Source: Adiantum capillus-veneris
Taxonomy: Eukaryota; Streptophyta; Polypodiopsida; Polypodiales; Pteridaceae
DNA length: 64,000 bases
Assembly (NCBI GenBank): GCA_014529385.2
Contig: CM043969.1
Span: forward strand, 66,786,676 to 66,850,675
Direction of reading: 5' to 3'
Positions 21,104 to 32,213 of the stretch are shown piece by piece. Numbering within the stretch: the first letter of the stretch is position 1; every line of letters begins with the position of its first letter. A program made the translations under genes and the position numbers. The notes below the pieces were generated by a model. It was not told the origin of the DNA. It worked only from the letters and a program-made list of their open reading frames with translations, and did no database searches.

Positions 21104-21800
21104 CCAAAAGTTAATGTGGTGTCTATAGCTACTCACAATGGATTCCATGCTCCTCCCTATGCGGGGCATAGAGGCATTCAACCTACTCTCCGAGGAGTAG
21201 AAACGTACTTCTATTGTCTTACCATGAAAGTGGACATACAAGAGTATGTTTCAAAATGTGTAGTATGCCAAAAGACCAACTATGATAGAGGGAAGCAACA
21301 TGGATTACTCCAGTCATTGCCTATTCCAAATTCACCATGGGAGAGTATATCGATGGATTTCATCTTTGGATTGCCCAAGTCTATCCATGGGAATACAGGA
21401 ATATGGACAATAGTCGACAGATTTAGTAAGCAAGCACATTTTATTCCTGTCAAAAAGACTATTAAAGCACACCAAATGGCAACTCTCTTTATATCACAAA
21501 TTTTCAAACACCATGGATTGCCAACATCCATCATGTCAGATAGAGATCCTAGAATGACCAATTTCTGGAAAGGTCTCTTTGATAATCTAGGAACAAGATT
21601 TAATTTCTCTTCGTCCTATCACCCACAAATGGATGGCCAAAGTGAGATAGCCAATCTTACGATACTCGATCTACTAACGAATTATGTTACATATCAATGC
21701 TCACAATGGGAAAAGTACTTACCTCTTGTAGAGTATGCATACAATAATACTGTACATACTTCTACGGGAAAAGCACCTTTTGAAATAATTGATGGAAGAC
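21104..21800 (+). pseudogene. Element B integrase, N-terminal and core part
   Basis: Zinc-binding region with CVVCQK, core with SMDFIFGLP (first Asp), MSDRDPRM (second Asp) and YHPQMDGQSE (Glu). One residue appears missing between the second Asp and Glu relative to the usual spacing. Coding ends abruptly at about 21800, at the inversion breakpoint, in IIDGRPK. The natural continuation lies on the other strand, at the far end of the inverted block (22980-23029). Confidence 0.85.
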
Positions 21801-23029
21801 CTAAGGTCAAAGGACTTTTAACTCTAACTATTGGAGGTCTTCAATGAAGCGAACCCTAAGGTCTTTAAGCTCCATTGTTTAACCTTGATCTTTGACAGAC
21901 CATCTCTCATTTGGGCCCCTTTACCATTGGCCCCATGTTGAGATAGATCTATAAGCACATGTCTATATCCTAACCCTTGTTCCCATTTATTCTCCCACAT
22001 TAAATGGTCAGTTTAATATGAGAAAATCATTTGGGTTGGTTAGATATTAGATTTTATGACATTATCTCTCTCTTGAAATCATGCTCGTCCTCGACTATGA
22101 GGTAGAAGAGATAAAGCCTTGGTCATTAGTCAATTTTTTTTAGCGGGTAGAGGATCCCTTTTTAGCCTACAACATCTTTCCAAGATGGATGACTAATCCA
22201 TTTGGTGCTTGGAAGACATAGCTGCCGCAAGAATGTCTGCTCTTTAGTCCATTTCATTCTCCCAAGTAGAGTGACAAATTCTACTTGGTGTTTGAGAAAC
22301 GTCGTCATCACAAACATGATTCTAAGCATGCATGTTGTTTTAAATTTGTGCACAATAAAAAGAGAACTAGTCTTATAAGACAAAAACATTGATCATTCAA
22401 AAGAAATTTGTACATTTGCTTACTCTAATGTAGCATTATAAGCAATGACAAGGTTCATACTATCCTTAAGTTGTATCCCTTGCATCCATCTAGCATTTTC
22501 AAAAGGATAATTTTTGAAATTAATAAGATACCGTCGGATAATCTTACCATGGCGTAGTACCTTGTCTTCATGCCAAAGGATAGATGCAGGCTGTAGCACC
22601 TCTTCTTGGTCTTCTATTTCGGGAGGGTCTTCAATAATTGGTTCACTTGGTGGCTCTCCTTTGTAGGGCTTAAGTAGGCTCACATGAAAAGCATTGTGTA
22701 TGAGCCAATGGTTGGGCAACTTGAGTTGATAAGCCTTCTCATTGATGGGCTTCAAGATTTGGAAACAACCATAGTATCTTTTTGGTACTTTAGCATAACA
22801 ACTTTTGATGGCCTGTATGATTTTTGCCCGTCATTTGCCTCAATCAAGCTTTAGGAAACTTAAGTAAGACCCAATCATTTTCTTTGAACGTAAAGGCCCT
22901 TCTGTGCTTGACTGTAGCAGCTTTTTTCCTTTGTTGAGAGATGGTTATAGCCTCTTTAATCTTTTGAAATGTTCTTGTAGGTCACGGCTATACTCATCGG
23001 CAGCGAAGATCTTCCCATGTACTTTAAGT
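21800..23029 (-). other. Inverted ~1.23-kb block of element B
   Basis: Read on the minus strand, the block gives integrase C-terminus, 3' non-coding DNA and then the first ~262 bp of the LTR (starting at 22061). The last piece is an inverted copy of 17868-18130. Flipping the block would make pol continuous and complete the 3' LTR, so a single inversion explains it. The left breakpoint lies at a small inverted repeat, GACCTAAGGTC. Confidence 0.8.
22420..22980 (-). pseudogene. Element B integrase C-terminus with chromodomain
   Basis: Minus strand: KIFAADEYSRDLQEHFKRLK, then after frameshifts NEKAYQLKLP, IHNAFHVSLLKPYKG, EEVLQPASILWHEDKVLRHG and RRYLINFKNYPFENARWM, LKDSM. The last block is the chromodomain that in chromoviruses directs integration to chromatin. 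Frameshifts near 22750-22900 make it non-functional. Confidence 0.85.
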
Positions 23030-23900
23030 AACACGGGTAGGGCTGAGCTTGAGGTGGGAACCCGGCCCAAGCTTGAGGTGCTTGTCATGCTTGATGACTG
23101 AGATGATTGAGGTGCTTGATGATTGATATGCTTGAGGTGCTTGTCATGTTTTGCTAGGGTTGTACTTGAGGTGGGAACCTGGCCCAAGCTTGAGGGGCTT
23201 AAGGGCCAAGCTTGTGGTGAGAACTGGGCCCAAGGTTGAGGGGTTTGAGGTGTCACAAAAGTCAATGCAAATCCCTACAAGGAGGGGGAGATCCATGCAA
23301 GTAGGGGGGTGGTTGCTTGACCACTCTCTCTCTTAAAGGGCACCCCTTTCTCAAGAGGTAAGTAGGACACATGTCAAGCCCCCAGCTAGGTTACCCTCAA
23401 GGAGTGTCCAAAGCCACTTGTCCCAATACTATCCTTGTTGCTTGTAATGCATCCTGCATGTGATTGGCCAGACTTGCAGGGGTCCATCGGGCTTCAAGCA
23501 TGAGCTACAAGGGGGGTCAACCAAAGAAAGAAGGGGGCTAGCTCGGGGGGGGGTATACTCCCCCACACATACTCACACACACCCTCATTGTGTGAAGTGC
23601 AAAGTGCAAGAGCTTCATCTCCTTCTCCAAGCAAGTAGATAAGTTGAGAGCCTACACCAATACTCTTGGAATCCAACCAAGAGCCATGCTTCAATGCTTG
23701 AGCTTGCCATCTTCTCCATCTTCATTACTATGCTATTATGTATGCTAGCAAGAAGAGTGATGATAAGTGAGGAACTAATTCTTTCTCCTATGAAATGTTT
23801 CTTCTTCCTCTTCCCTACTCTCATTCCTTGCTAGCTCTCTCCACCTTCGAAGGTGTTGAGGTCTTGGGACTGAGGCTTGGGATAGTTAATGCTTTTTACA
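23030..23900 (+). repeat. Element B 3' LTR (5' 262 bp missing, inverted upstream)
   Basis: Aligns with 18131-19095 of the 5' LTR with moderate divergence and indels, ending TTTTTACA. Its missing start is found in inverted orientation at 21800-22061. Confidence 0.85.
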
Positions 23901-24341
23901 AGTTCAAGTTATGCTCATGATGCATGAAGCTTTCCATCTTCATAGGATCACCTAGGTCACACAAGGAACACAAAGATTTTATTGTACCAAGTCTCCCTTA
24001 ATGGGAGAACCTATAATAAAAGTGCCTATTGGAGGGGGGACCAGCTCCACATAAATCCGGTCCTCAACTGTTGTCATGTTCTCTAAACTCTCTCTCTTGC
24101 AAAAGTATTGTTCATACCAAGTTAACTAAATGCTATGCTTATGTTGCTACCATCAATTAAGTTCACCCGCTATGCTCACAAAGTAATTTCACAAAAGTAC
24201 TTTCTCTAATTTCTGCTACTCTCAAAGTTAATAGGCCAATTACATTACATGTAGATGTCAATAATCATGTCAAAAAACCTTGCTTGTTAATATGTCATCC
24301 TCTAGGAGGCTATTGTGTGATATTTCATTTTTTTTGTTTAG
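23901..24341. other. Unassigned spacer, probably intronic
   Basis: No repeat or coding feature recognised. It ends in a T-rich 3' splice site (TTTTTTTTGTTTAG, AG at 24340-24341). Confidence 0.4.
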
Positions 24342-25724
24342 ATTCAGGGTTTGAGGGTGGGATAAATAAGGAATGCTTCAATCCAACAACAATTAATGAG
24401 AGCCTTCCACATGTATCCACAAAGGTCTCACTTGAAGAATTGAGTCCAATTAATGATACTCAAATGCAAATATACTTGAGGCCTCTTTGTTGCATCTTTC
24501 ATGGGTGAAAACTCTCAATCGTGCAAGAGAGAGTCGGTGATACAACTACTTTGGTTTCATCAAATCCCAAAAAATCCATGTTGACTGTAATATTGGACTT
24601 GAATGGTCTACTACTGAAATGAAGTGAACAACCATCATCAATTAATGAATCTATTCATTATGATTCACGAAAGCATCTTTGTTACGGCCAGGGTGCATCC
24701 ACTTTCTAAAGATCATATTGAAGAGATTCAATGTTGGGATTTGGTCAACAGATAGAGAAGCTAATGTTTACCGGATGTTGAGAACACTTCAAAGCACTGC
24801 AAAGGACACTTCAAAGCACCGCAGAGGAGATATTGCCATTTTTTGTAGTTTGGTCTCAAGAATATTGCTATGTTCTGGAAGGCGTGAAATTATTTAGACT
24901 AGACACAATTCTCAAGTTCCAGCTATGTTTAATCCATTCGCAAAAATATTTGCATGCTTTGAATGTGATCCACGCAGAACAATTCTTGTTGATGACTCTC
25001 CATACAAATGTTGTGTTTCACCTACAAATAATTGTATATTTCCTTCAAAGTTTGATGAAGGAAATATGGTTGATAATGTTCTCATATTGAAGAGTTTATC
25101 CCATACTTGTTGCAACTTGATGAGAGCAAAGATGTGCGTGAGTTCATTGGCTTTAATCGTTATGAACAAGACCCATTTTCCAATGACAATGAATACAAAG
25201 GTCTCATGGACTATTGGAAAGATCAAAACTCAAGATGGTCACAAAAGGAGATAACCACAAATAATGTACTAGTTTTTGAGAAGCTAGGACACCTTTTTGG
25301 CAAGCAGGAGGAGTCAACTAATCCAAGCAGAGAAAAGGAGATTAGAAGGAACAAAATAGTAGAAATAATGGCAAAAGAAAAAACCAATATTGATATGATG
25401 AAGGGATCACAACTAATATCCTTAGTAAGGAAGCTGGGTTGTGCCACACCATCATTGAAGACTGTAACATCTAAGGCTTTTGTGAAGAAGCTAATGAGCA
25501 CAATCTTCTCAAACACTAATGTACTACTCACTAGAAATCATGTTGATTTTTCAATACATACTTTTGTAAATGCTATTTTTATTTTGATTCAAAACACTCG
25601 CTTCATCATAGTTTCTTGCAAATTTCATCCAGATTATTCTTTGAAGGAGTATTTCATAGGGGATTTGGACTATTTCATTCACATGAAAGAAGAAACCTCT
25701 AAGAACAACCATGGGTTACTTTGA
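24342..25724 (+). pseudogene. FCP1/NIF-type HAD phosphatase-like pseudogene
   Basis: Fragments in three frames give, in family order: LTVILDLNGLLLK (24581 on; motif I position, with DLNG instead of DxDxT), ARVHPLSKDHIEEI (24690), GIWSTDREANVYRML (24737, the typical GIWSS...NV block), FFVVWSQEYCYVLE (24840), FAKIFACFECDPRRTILVDDSPYKCC (as separate pieces, 24937-25010; LVDDSP is the HAD acidic motif) and a long open tail from LDESKDVREFIGF (25107) to 25724. FCP1/SCP proteins dephosphorylate Ser residues, classically of the RNA polymerase II CTD. Loss of the second motif-I Asp suggests this lineage was not a phosphatase, or decayed. At least two frameshifts and a TGA break it. The upstream splice acceptor suggests it derives from an intron-containing gene. 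Confidence 0.65.
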
Positions 25725-26340
25725 AACATTTTATGTGCTTGCAACTAAAAACAATTCACACAAAGATTATTCTCTGTGTTTGAGTCTTTCTTGATACTCA
25801 ACTATTGGTTTTTAGACCAATTGTCACCTAATTATACCTCGCCATTGGTTTTTAGACCAATTGTATCAATTGACTTGGAGATCTTCAAAGTTTACTAGTG
25901 TATTGACAAATTGCCCTACTCTCATAATCACAAGGTTTTGAAGTATTTTGATGCCGATTTAAGATTCTTTTGGATGTCTATAGTGATCAAATGTTGAATG
26001 CTAAAATCATCAATTTTGTTTTAAGGTTTAAAAATGAATATTTACTAAACATCTCGTGTTTCTTTTTAGAGCCAAGAGAAAGAAATATGTTGTTTTTAGA
26101 GTGGAATAATTCATTTGAAAGAGAAAATTCTTCTATTCAACCTTTTATGGGGCCTCATCAAAGCCATCAACCACCCCCTACTCAGTTACTACTTTCCCTT
26201 AAGCAACAACGAACGGTTTACCCGAGGAGATTGAATTGCCACAAATTGTACCTGTAATTATGATAGGGGTAATGCCAATAGCTTGTGATGACATACCATG
26301 TTGAAGACTTGACTAGCACTGAGACTAGTAGTGTCTCAAA
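25725..26340. other. Unassigned sequence with a duplicated short hairpin
   Basis: No gene supported. ATTGGTTTTTAGACCAAT occurs twice (about 25803 and 25851); each can fold as a 6-bp stem (ATTGGT/ACCAAT). Short ORFs here match nothing I know. Confidence 0.4.
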
Positions 26341-26399
26341 AAACTGTAGCCCACGTGATTTAGAGTGGAATCGACTCTGAGCTTGATGGAGAATCTAAA

Positions 26400-26640
26400 T
26401 TGAATATTGGCACAACTAAGAAAACGCACCATTTGAAACCTAGTAGTACTCTATATGAAAATCTATCTTGGAGAGAAGAGGACACGAATAGTGATTCATC
26501 CAATGATTCTACACTAGACGCAACTCGTAACCTAACATTAAACAAGAGGAATAAAATCTTAAGAGGCAAATATATCAAGCAAATATGCATGCTCGGATGA
26601 ATGAAAAGATATCAATTGCGGAATGGCTCACTTATGTGGG
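26400..26640 (+). pseudogene. Left part of an older gypsy-type ORF split by element C
   Basis: An acidic/basic low-complexity segment (SWREEDTNSDSSNDSTLDAT) leads to a frame (MNEKISIAEWLTYVG) that is open up to the element C insertion at 26640. It continues in frame at 32214 (ACDSHQKFVDNWGEYFYSVM). The RT-like remnant further right suggests a retroelement polyprotein upstream of RT; that link is inference. Confidence 0.4.
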
Positions 26641-26812
26641 TGTCAGGCCAAGGGCTAGAGGGCACGGTCCGACCTAGGGGTGTCAAGGACCTAGGCCAGG
26701 GGCCGGAGTGAAGGTGTGGACAGGGGATCCATTTAGGGAAAGGGCCATGGGCCCTCCTATAAAAGGTTGGCTTGGAGGAGGATCCGGTATTCAGTTTCCC
26801 CTCGGCCTTTCA
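26641..26812 (+). repeat. Element C 5' LTR (172 bp)
   Basis: Starts TGTCAGGCCAAGGGC, ends GGCCTTTCA. TATA box TATAAAA at 26758-26764. The copy at 32033 differs by several substitutions and small indels, including TG to TT at its first dinucleotide. Confidence 0.9.
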
Positions 26813-26813
26813 T

Positions 26814-26826
26814 TGGTATTAGAGCC
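26814..26826 (+). other. Element C primer-binding site (initiator-Met-like)
   Basis: TGGTATTAGAGCC, one base after the LTR end; one difference from the common plant TGGTATCAGAGC. Confidence 0.8.
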
Positions 26827-26875
26827 AGGAGAGGGGAGAGCTATGGAAGAGGGAGGAAGGCAGGGCATTGCATGT

Positions 26876-26878
<3 letters not shown>

Positions 26879-26922
<44 letters not shown>
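26879..26922 (+). repeat. (CT)22 microsatellite in element C leader
   Basis: Uninterrupted CT run about 120 bp downstream of the LTR TATA box, inside the expected transcript leader. Confidence 0.95.
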
Positions 26923-26925
<3 letters not shown>

Positions 26926-29365
26926 GAGAACCGTGGGCAAGCTCCTTGAGGAGATCTTCTTCTTGATGATGCAGGGCGGGCATGGCCCCTTGTATTGAGG
27001 AAAAGGAACTTGGCTACTCGCGTGGGAGGGGCCGCTAACACGGAGATGGGACCTGCAGTCGACATGCATCAAATTCTGAGAAGATGGGCTCAATAGGATT
27101 GCAGGGCACCGGTGGTGATTTCTCGACACAGGGACGAGCTCCGGTTTGCAACAGCGTGCACGGCTTGCACACCTTATCCCCTCGCGCAGAGTCTGCCGCC
27201 TGCCATCGCTGTGCTCTTAAGTTTTTTTATTCCGTTTTCCATTTGGGGGGCTGCCCATAGTCAAACGGTGGCCACTCTCCCAAGGCCTTAAGGGGCCTAT
27301 CCCACAGTAGCAGCAGTCAAACACGGAACGCTTGAAAGGTGCCGACATGGAACACATGTAGGGTGCACGGTGTCGACGATCATCAGAACTTGCATTCCAC
27401 AATTTTGCAGTAGGTGCAGAAATTCCTCACAACTAGGCATGCAGCAAATTGCAAGAAGTGCATCAAAACAAACTATGCAGGGCAAGAGTTTTTTGGCAAG
27501 GGTGCGGCATGCGGCAAATTGCAACAACACATTTGCAATTTGCAAAACTTTCATGCATATGATGGATGTCACGGTTATCAATTTAACGACTACTTCATAT
27601 CTGATGGAGATGGCGATATCAACATTTCCGATGGTCGATAAGTAAAATAAACTTGAAATTGATGTTTCTTATTCATTTCAATCTGGTAGAAGCTTTTTCA
27701 TTCGTCAACACAAGCCTCGAGACCATTGCTTATGGTGGAAGGGGAGCTTGTTTTAAGAGATGTTTGTCAAGGACAAACGTCAAGGTGTAAGTATGACCAA
27801 CACTAAGTGCAAACAAAGTTGTTTAGTAGTATATGCATGTACAGGCAAGGCATGTGGTTTGAACGATAAACTTATGACTATATGGTCAAAGTACTTGGCA
27901 AGGCCGATCATTAACCGCATTTCAACAAACTGTCAAGCCAGCTGCTCGGGCTTGACTTCTAGGCCAATTGTTTGCCATTCATGCAATCAGGCAATGACAT
28001 GATCCACCTATTTTTGTCAAGCATGATTCGACATCATGGGAGCACGACTGCACCTAAAATTCCTTAGGATACCCGTAATCACGCCAAGGAGATACAAGGC
28101 ACCTCTCTTGCAAGTATTTTTTTTGTTTTTCAATACGTGGTACAATTCAACAAGGTCGTGAATGCTCGACATGGTCGACTTTATTTTGCTATGCCATTAT
28201 CAATCGGAAAGAGTATCTGTTAGCAATGGGCACCAAAACTCCCTGAGCACTGCTATGTTATGACTTCCAATGCCAAGGGCAATGGTTACACAAAATTGAG
28301 GGCTAGCTTTTCACCGCTATCTCTTTCAATATTGGGCAGTCACCTAATTCTCAATATGATGCATGCTATAGCAAGGCCATTTCTCTCTGCAACCTCAACA
28401 CGGTCGACTATCTTTGACATTTGTGCATCAATAGAAGCATTGGTTTGCTCTAAGCACTCAGGAGAGTTATGTCTCATCTTTCTGATGGAATTCTAGGAAG
28501 AAAGGCTTCATGTTAAAGACATTGCATAGCATTTTCCAACGTTTGGAATACGCCATTGGCATACAAACCTGTGGAAACTTTACAACATGTTTGCATGTTT
28601 GTTTAATAGCGACCGGAATGAATCAAGCCAAGAGCACATGCAAGAAACATCCGATAGCTCTCCATGTATCTGCATACATGGCTATGAACAGGATTCAAGT
28701 GCACTCCTTGAAACCTGGCCACAACTAGGTGACAAGATTTTTCTGTTGTGCAAAGCAAAGTGCTTTTTCTGTCTTCAAGTGAAGCACAACTTCTCTTAGG
28801 TGCCCAGGTATTATTGGTTGACTATAGATCAATGATAATGGCACACATCTTTAGCACTCCATGGATATAAGCTCACAGGCAATGCTGCAGTATGATGTAT
28901 GCATGCCAGTGTAATCGTGCAAGGCACGTCTACCAACAACTCACATGCTTGAGACTGTTATTGAAGCCAAAAACTTATCATTTCATTTTTTGATACTACA
29001 ACACCCATCATTGCATACGCTTCCGTTATAACACTAAATACTCTGTCAAAGACAAGGTAAGTAAATGATATCTTCAAACATTTTTTATGTTATTCATCGG
29101 TGGCAAAGTGCCATGTTTAAAGTTCCACTGGTACGGTTACGCTCACATACAAGGCCAGTGGGTCAAGATGTGACTTCTAGTACCTCTCTCTACAAGGGTA
29201 TGTTACAAGTACATAGGTGTACGCTTATAGGATACGCTATGTCTCTCTCTACGAGGACATGTAGTTGTATGCGTATAGGATAAGCTACGACACAGACATG
29301 GTCTACACGGGACCATATGCATGGGACATACAACACATTCGCCCAAGGGGATTTCTTCAGCCTAG

Positions 29366-29403
<38 letters not shown>

Positions 29404-32020
29404 AACTTCTATGCGGGAAAGGTGAAACTAGACATGATTTTATTACAATCTTTCTATGTCAATACGGTAACATGAAGGGCTAAGGGCCATCTATTGACAC
29501 CTATTTCGGAAAGGCTAAGAGCCATTTGTTGGTAATCCATAAGTGATTCCTTTCAAGATCGAACAATTCTATTCAATTGAGTACCCATGAATTATAATGG
29601 ACAAGCAAGAGTCTTGCCAGTAGTGATGTCTTGGACATTATTATAACACTCCACACTTTAAGTGTGAAAGTTAAGTTGAGTTTTTGAACGTCTTAAACTT
29701 GAAAGGGCTTATCTCTACCAAGGTGTGTGGATGAAGCCAACATTTCAGACCGCACAACCATTCACACACACCCCAAATTATGAAATTTTGGGTGTGATAA
29801 AGATCTAGTTGTGAATACAACTCCAACTTCAGTGGAGCTCCTCTTAGCACTAAGAGTGCCTAGATGAGTACAGTTTTGGGGTAAGACCCGACTCGTGATT
29901 ACTATCACTTCGTAAGAGTGGATGGTCCATTCTTGGCACCTTGACACTTTCATTTTCAAGGAAAGAAGTCCACCAACTGCCAAGGGGTAGTGTAATACTA
30001 CGGGCAAACCCAAGGGGGGTCACAGACATAGGCCAAGGGTCGGCTGCTAGTTGAGCAGTTTTCCTACAAAGTTTAACCAAGGGGTTTGACAATGTTGCTT
30101 TTAACCAAGGGGTCTGGATTGCAAAGGCAACACCCAAGGTTACATGTGCAATACTACTTGCATTTCACTACTTTTCAATTAGTGTTCCTCGACCTTTGGA
30201 GGCCGGAACTTTGGGCAGGTGCCTTTTTCATTACGGATTAGTGCACACTATGTTCAACCTTTAGGTACGCATATGATTTGGTTTTTTTTCTTTTTGTTTG
30301 CTTTTTCCACATTGGATGCACAAACTATGTTATCCTCCATTTTTTGCTCTTCAGAGAAATGACAAGGTCATGTAAGAGCCAGGAAAATTGGGCTATCATG
30401 TCCAAAATAAGTTTCGGCATTATGCAGTTATAGACCCACTTGTAGGGTTTATTTGGCACATGTTGTCACATCGGATACAACATGGTCTAGGGACTCAAGG
30501 AGTTCGGTTGAGCCAGTGTGGAGCAAGAATAATGAGGGTCCCTCTCACTCCCATCGTAGAGTGTTTGCAGTTGCCTCCACGCACAAGTACATCTCGTACT
30601 TGAAGGATGTTTTTTTTAATAGACATTCTTATATGAGACATATTCCACATGTGGAGAATATGAGTCTCTGGGACTGACACTGGTGCACACTATTTCAATT
30701 TTGTGTCACGACAAAGTCCCTAGGTGCTGGTCAAATCTGTTTTCTAGACCATTTTTAGCACGATGTATCAGGAGAAATTTCGGTGGCCAGAAATTATCGG
30801 ATACTTAGAATGACTTGTTAAGGTACAAGTGCAGCGCCTAAACAACATTACAGATGGTTGTTTATGCATATAGCAAGGCTATGAGTTGTTAATGAAAAGG
30901 TTTCATTGTTTCTACCTAGAAGTGATTATTGTTTCACCTTCTATTATGGTTCAAACTTTTAGCACGGCAGGCAAATGATTGCACTTGAAAGTATTTAGTT
31001 TCTTTTCAAAACTATTTTCATTCCTTTTTAATGTGTGCTAGGACCACCATATTCGCCATAAGTATTGGCAAGGATGATTATGGATATACAGGTTCGGATC
31101 TGTTTTTGCTAAATGCATGCACACTAGGTGTTATGGGCCGTAGTGTTTAGCAAAGGCTGATATGGAATGGCATGCATATTCATCAAGTTGTTGCTTATGA
31201 AGCATTTTGCACTCTATGTGCAGTATCTCTATGAGATTACTTTTGGGTCTATCAATCACCAATTGAGGTCATGGCTTAGTTTGGGTGCTTGTGGATTTTT
31301 TAAGTTAACCAAGATGGTTATTCAGGACATTTTTGTTTGCTTAGCAATGTTGTATGATATTGTGATCCCCACTTACCAGTCATTTGGGACGACTGTTTGT
31401 AAACCGTGGGAAAAACACATCTCAATACTGTTAGAATCCAAAGAGGATAGACAGATTACAGGTTACAAGTGTACTCTTGTGCTGAAGGATATGCAAAGCA
31501 CGTATGTTAGCACCAAGCAATCCAATTGGCAAGAATGTATTGTTCTAGTTGGTGTTGCTTACAATAAGATAAAGCATGTTTGTGACTCAGTTTAGTCCCT
31601 TCATGTTTAAGTCAGGTTCTCAACCTTGAACACTAGTCATGGTCAGGTTGTTTACTAATGGAATTTGAGAACAAGTCAAGGACTTAAACTTGGATGATGA
31701 GTTATGTCAACAAGTTACTTTCATGGAAAGTGGTACTCTTTTGGGTTCATCTTTGTTGTGATAACTCGTTTAGCATGCCCATGTGCGTTCTAAATGGAGT
31801 CTACACATTATGATTGGATTGGAATCGGTAACACAAGAGGGTTGCAAATGGACACTAATGTGCACAATTGATATGATTATTCTTGATTTCATTGGACCTC
31901 CTACTGAACCATGTTTTGGTCACACAAACAGCTGGCTCCTTGAGGGATTCCATTTTGGAAAACATTAGTGTTCTTATGAAGATCCTCCACTTTGTTTTCG
32001 TGGATGAAAACGCTTCTCCC
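26923..32020 (+). other. Element C interior, non-coding
   Basis: No retroviral domain found. The longest open stretch, 31167-31595 (142 codons), has no recognisable motif and sits in a region with no other coding signal. A second CT microsatellite lies at 29370-29400. Structure-rich GC/AT patches are present but no repeat families are evident. Confidence 0.6.
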
Positions 32021-32032
32021 AGGGGGGAGTAT

Positions 32033-32208
32033 TTTCAGGCCAAGGGCTAGAGGGCACGGCCCGACCTAGGGGGGTCAGGGACCTAGGCCAAGGGCCGGAC
32101 TAAAGGTGTGGATAGGGGATCCATTGAGGGAAAAGGGCCATGGGCCCTCCTATAAAAGGTTGGCTGCTGGGAGAAGGATCTGGTATTTAGTCTCCCATCG
32201 GCCTTTCA
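32033..32208 (+). repeat. Element C 3' LTR (176 bp)
   Basis: Matches 26641-26812; ends GGCCTTTCA and is followed by the GTGGG duplication. Confidence 0.9.
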
Positions 32209-32213
32209 GTGGG

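Larger units (their letters stand above)
17868..23900 (+). mobile_element. Element B: decayed chromovirus (Ty3/gypsy) with internal inversion
   Basis: Layout: 5' LTR 17868-19095, gag zinc knuckle and protease remnants, RT, RNase H and integrase on the plus strand to about 21800, then a block 21800-23029 in inverted orientation (integrase C-terminus with chromodomain, 3' UTR and the first ~262 bp of the LTR), then the remaining 3' LTR 23030-23900. No PBS follows the 5' LTR and the gag N-terminus is missing, so the 5' internal part is deleted. Flanks GTGGA and AGTTC do not form a target duplication, consistent with later rearrangement. The chromodomain-type integrase end identifies a chromovirus (Tekay/Del-like by motif). 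Stops and a changed RT active site show it is dead. Confidence 0.85.
26641..32208 (+). mobile_element. Element C: LARD-like non-coding LTR retrotransposon
   Basis: 5.57 kb with short LTRs (26641-26812 and 32033-32208), a PBS resembling the initiator-Met type directly after the 5' LTR, a polypurine tract AGGGGGGAGTA at 32021-32031 before the 3' LTR, and a perfect 5-bp target duplication GTGGG (26636-26640 and 32209-32213). The ~5.2-kb interior has no gag or pol motif in any frame, which fits a large retrotransposon derivative mobilised in trans. LTR divergence is clearly higher than in element A, so it is older. Confidence 0.88.

Noticed and set aside
22904-23336. Small ORFs over the element B LTR start repeats
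   Set aside because: They follow the 'gcttgaggtgcttgatg' microrepeat of the LTR and appear on both strands.
31167-31595. 142-codon ORF inside element C
   Set aside because: No recognisable motif and no supporting context; length is compatible with chance in 5 kb of AT-rich DNA.
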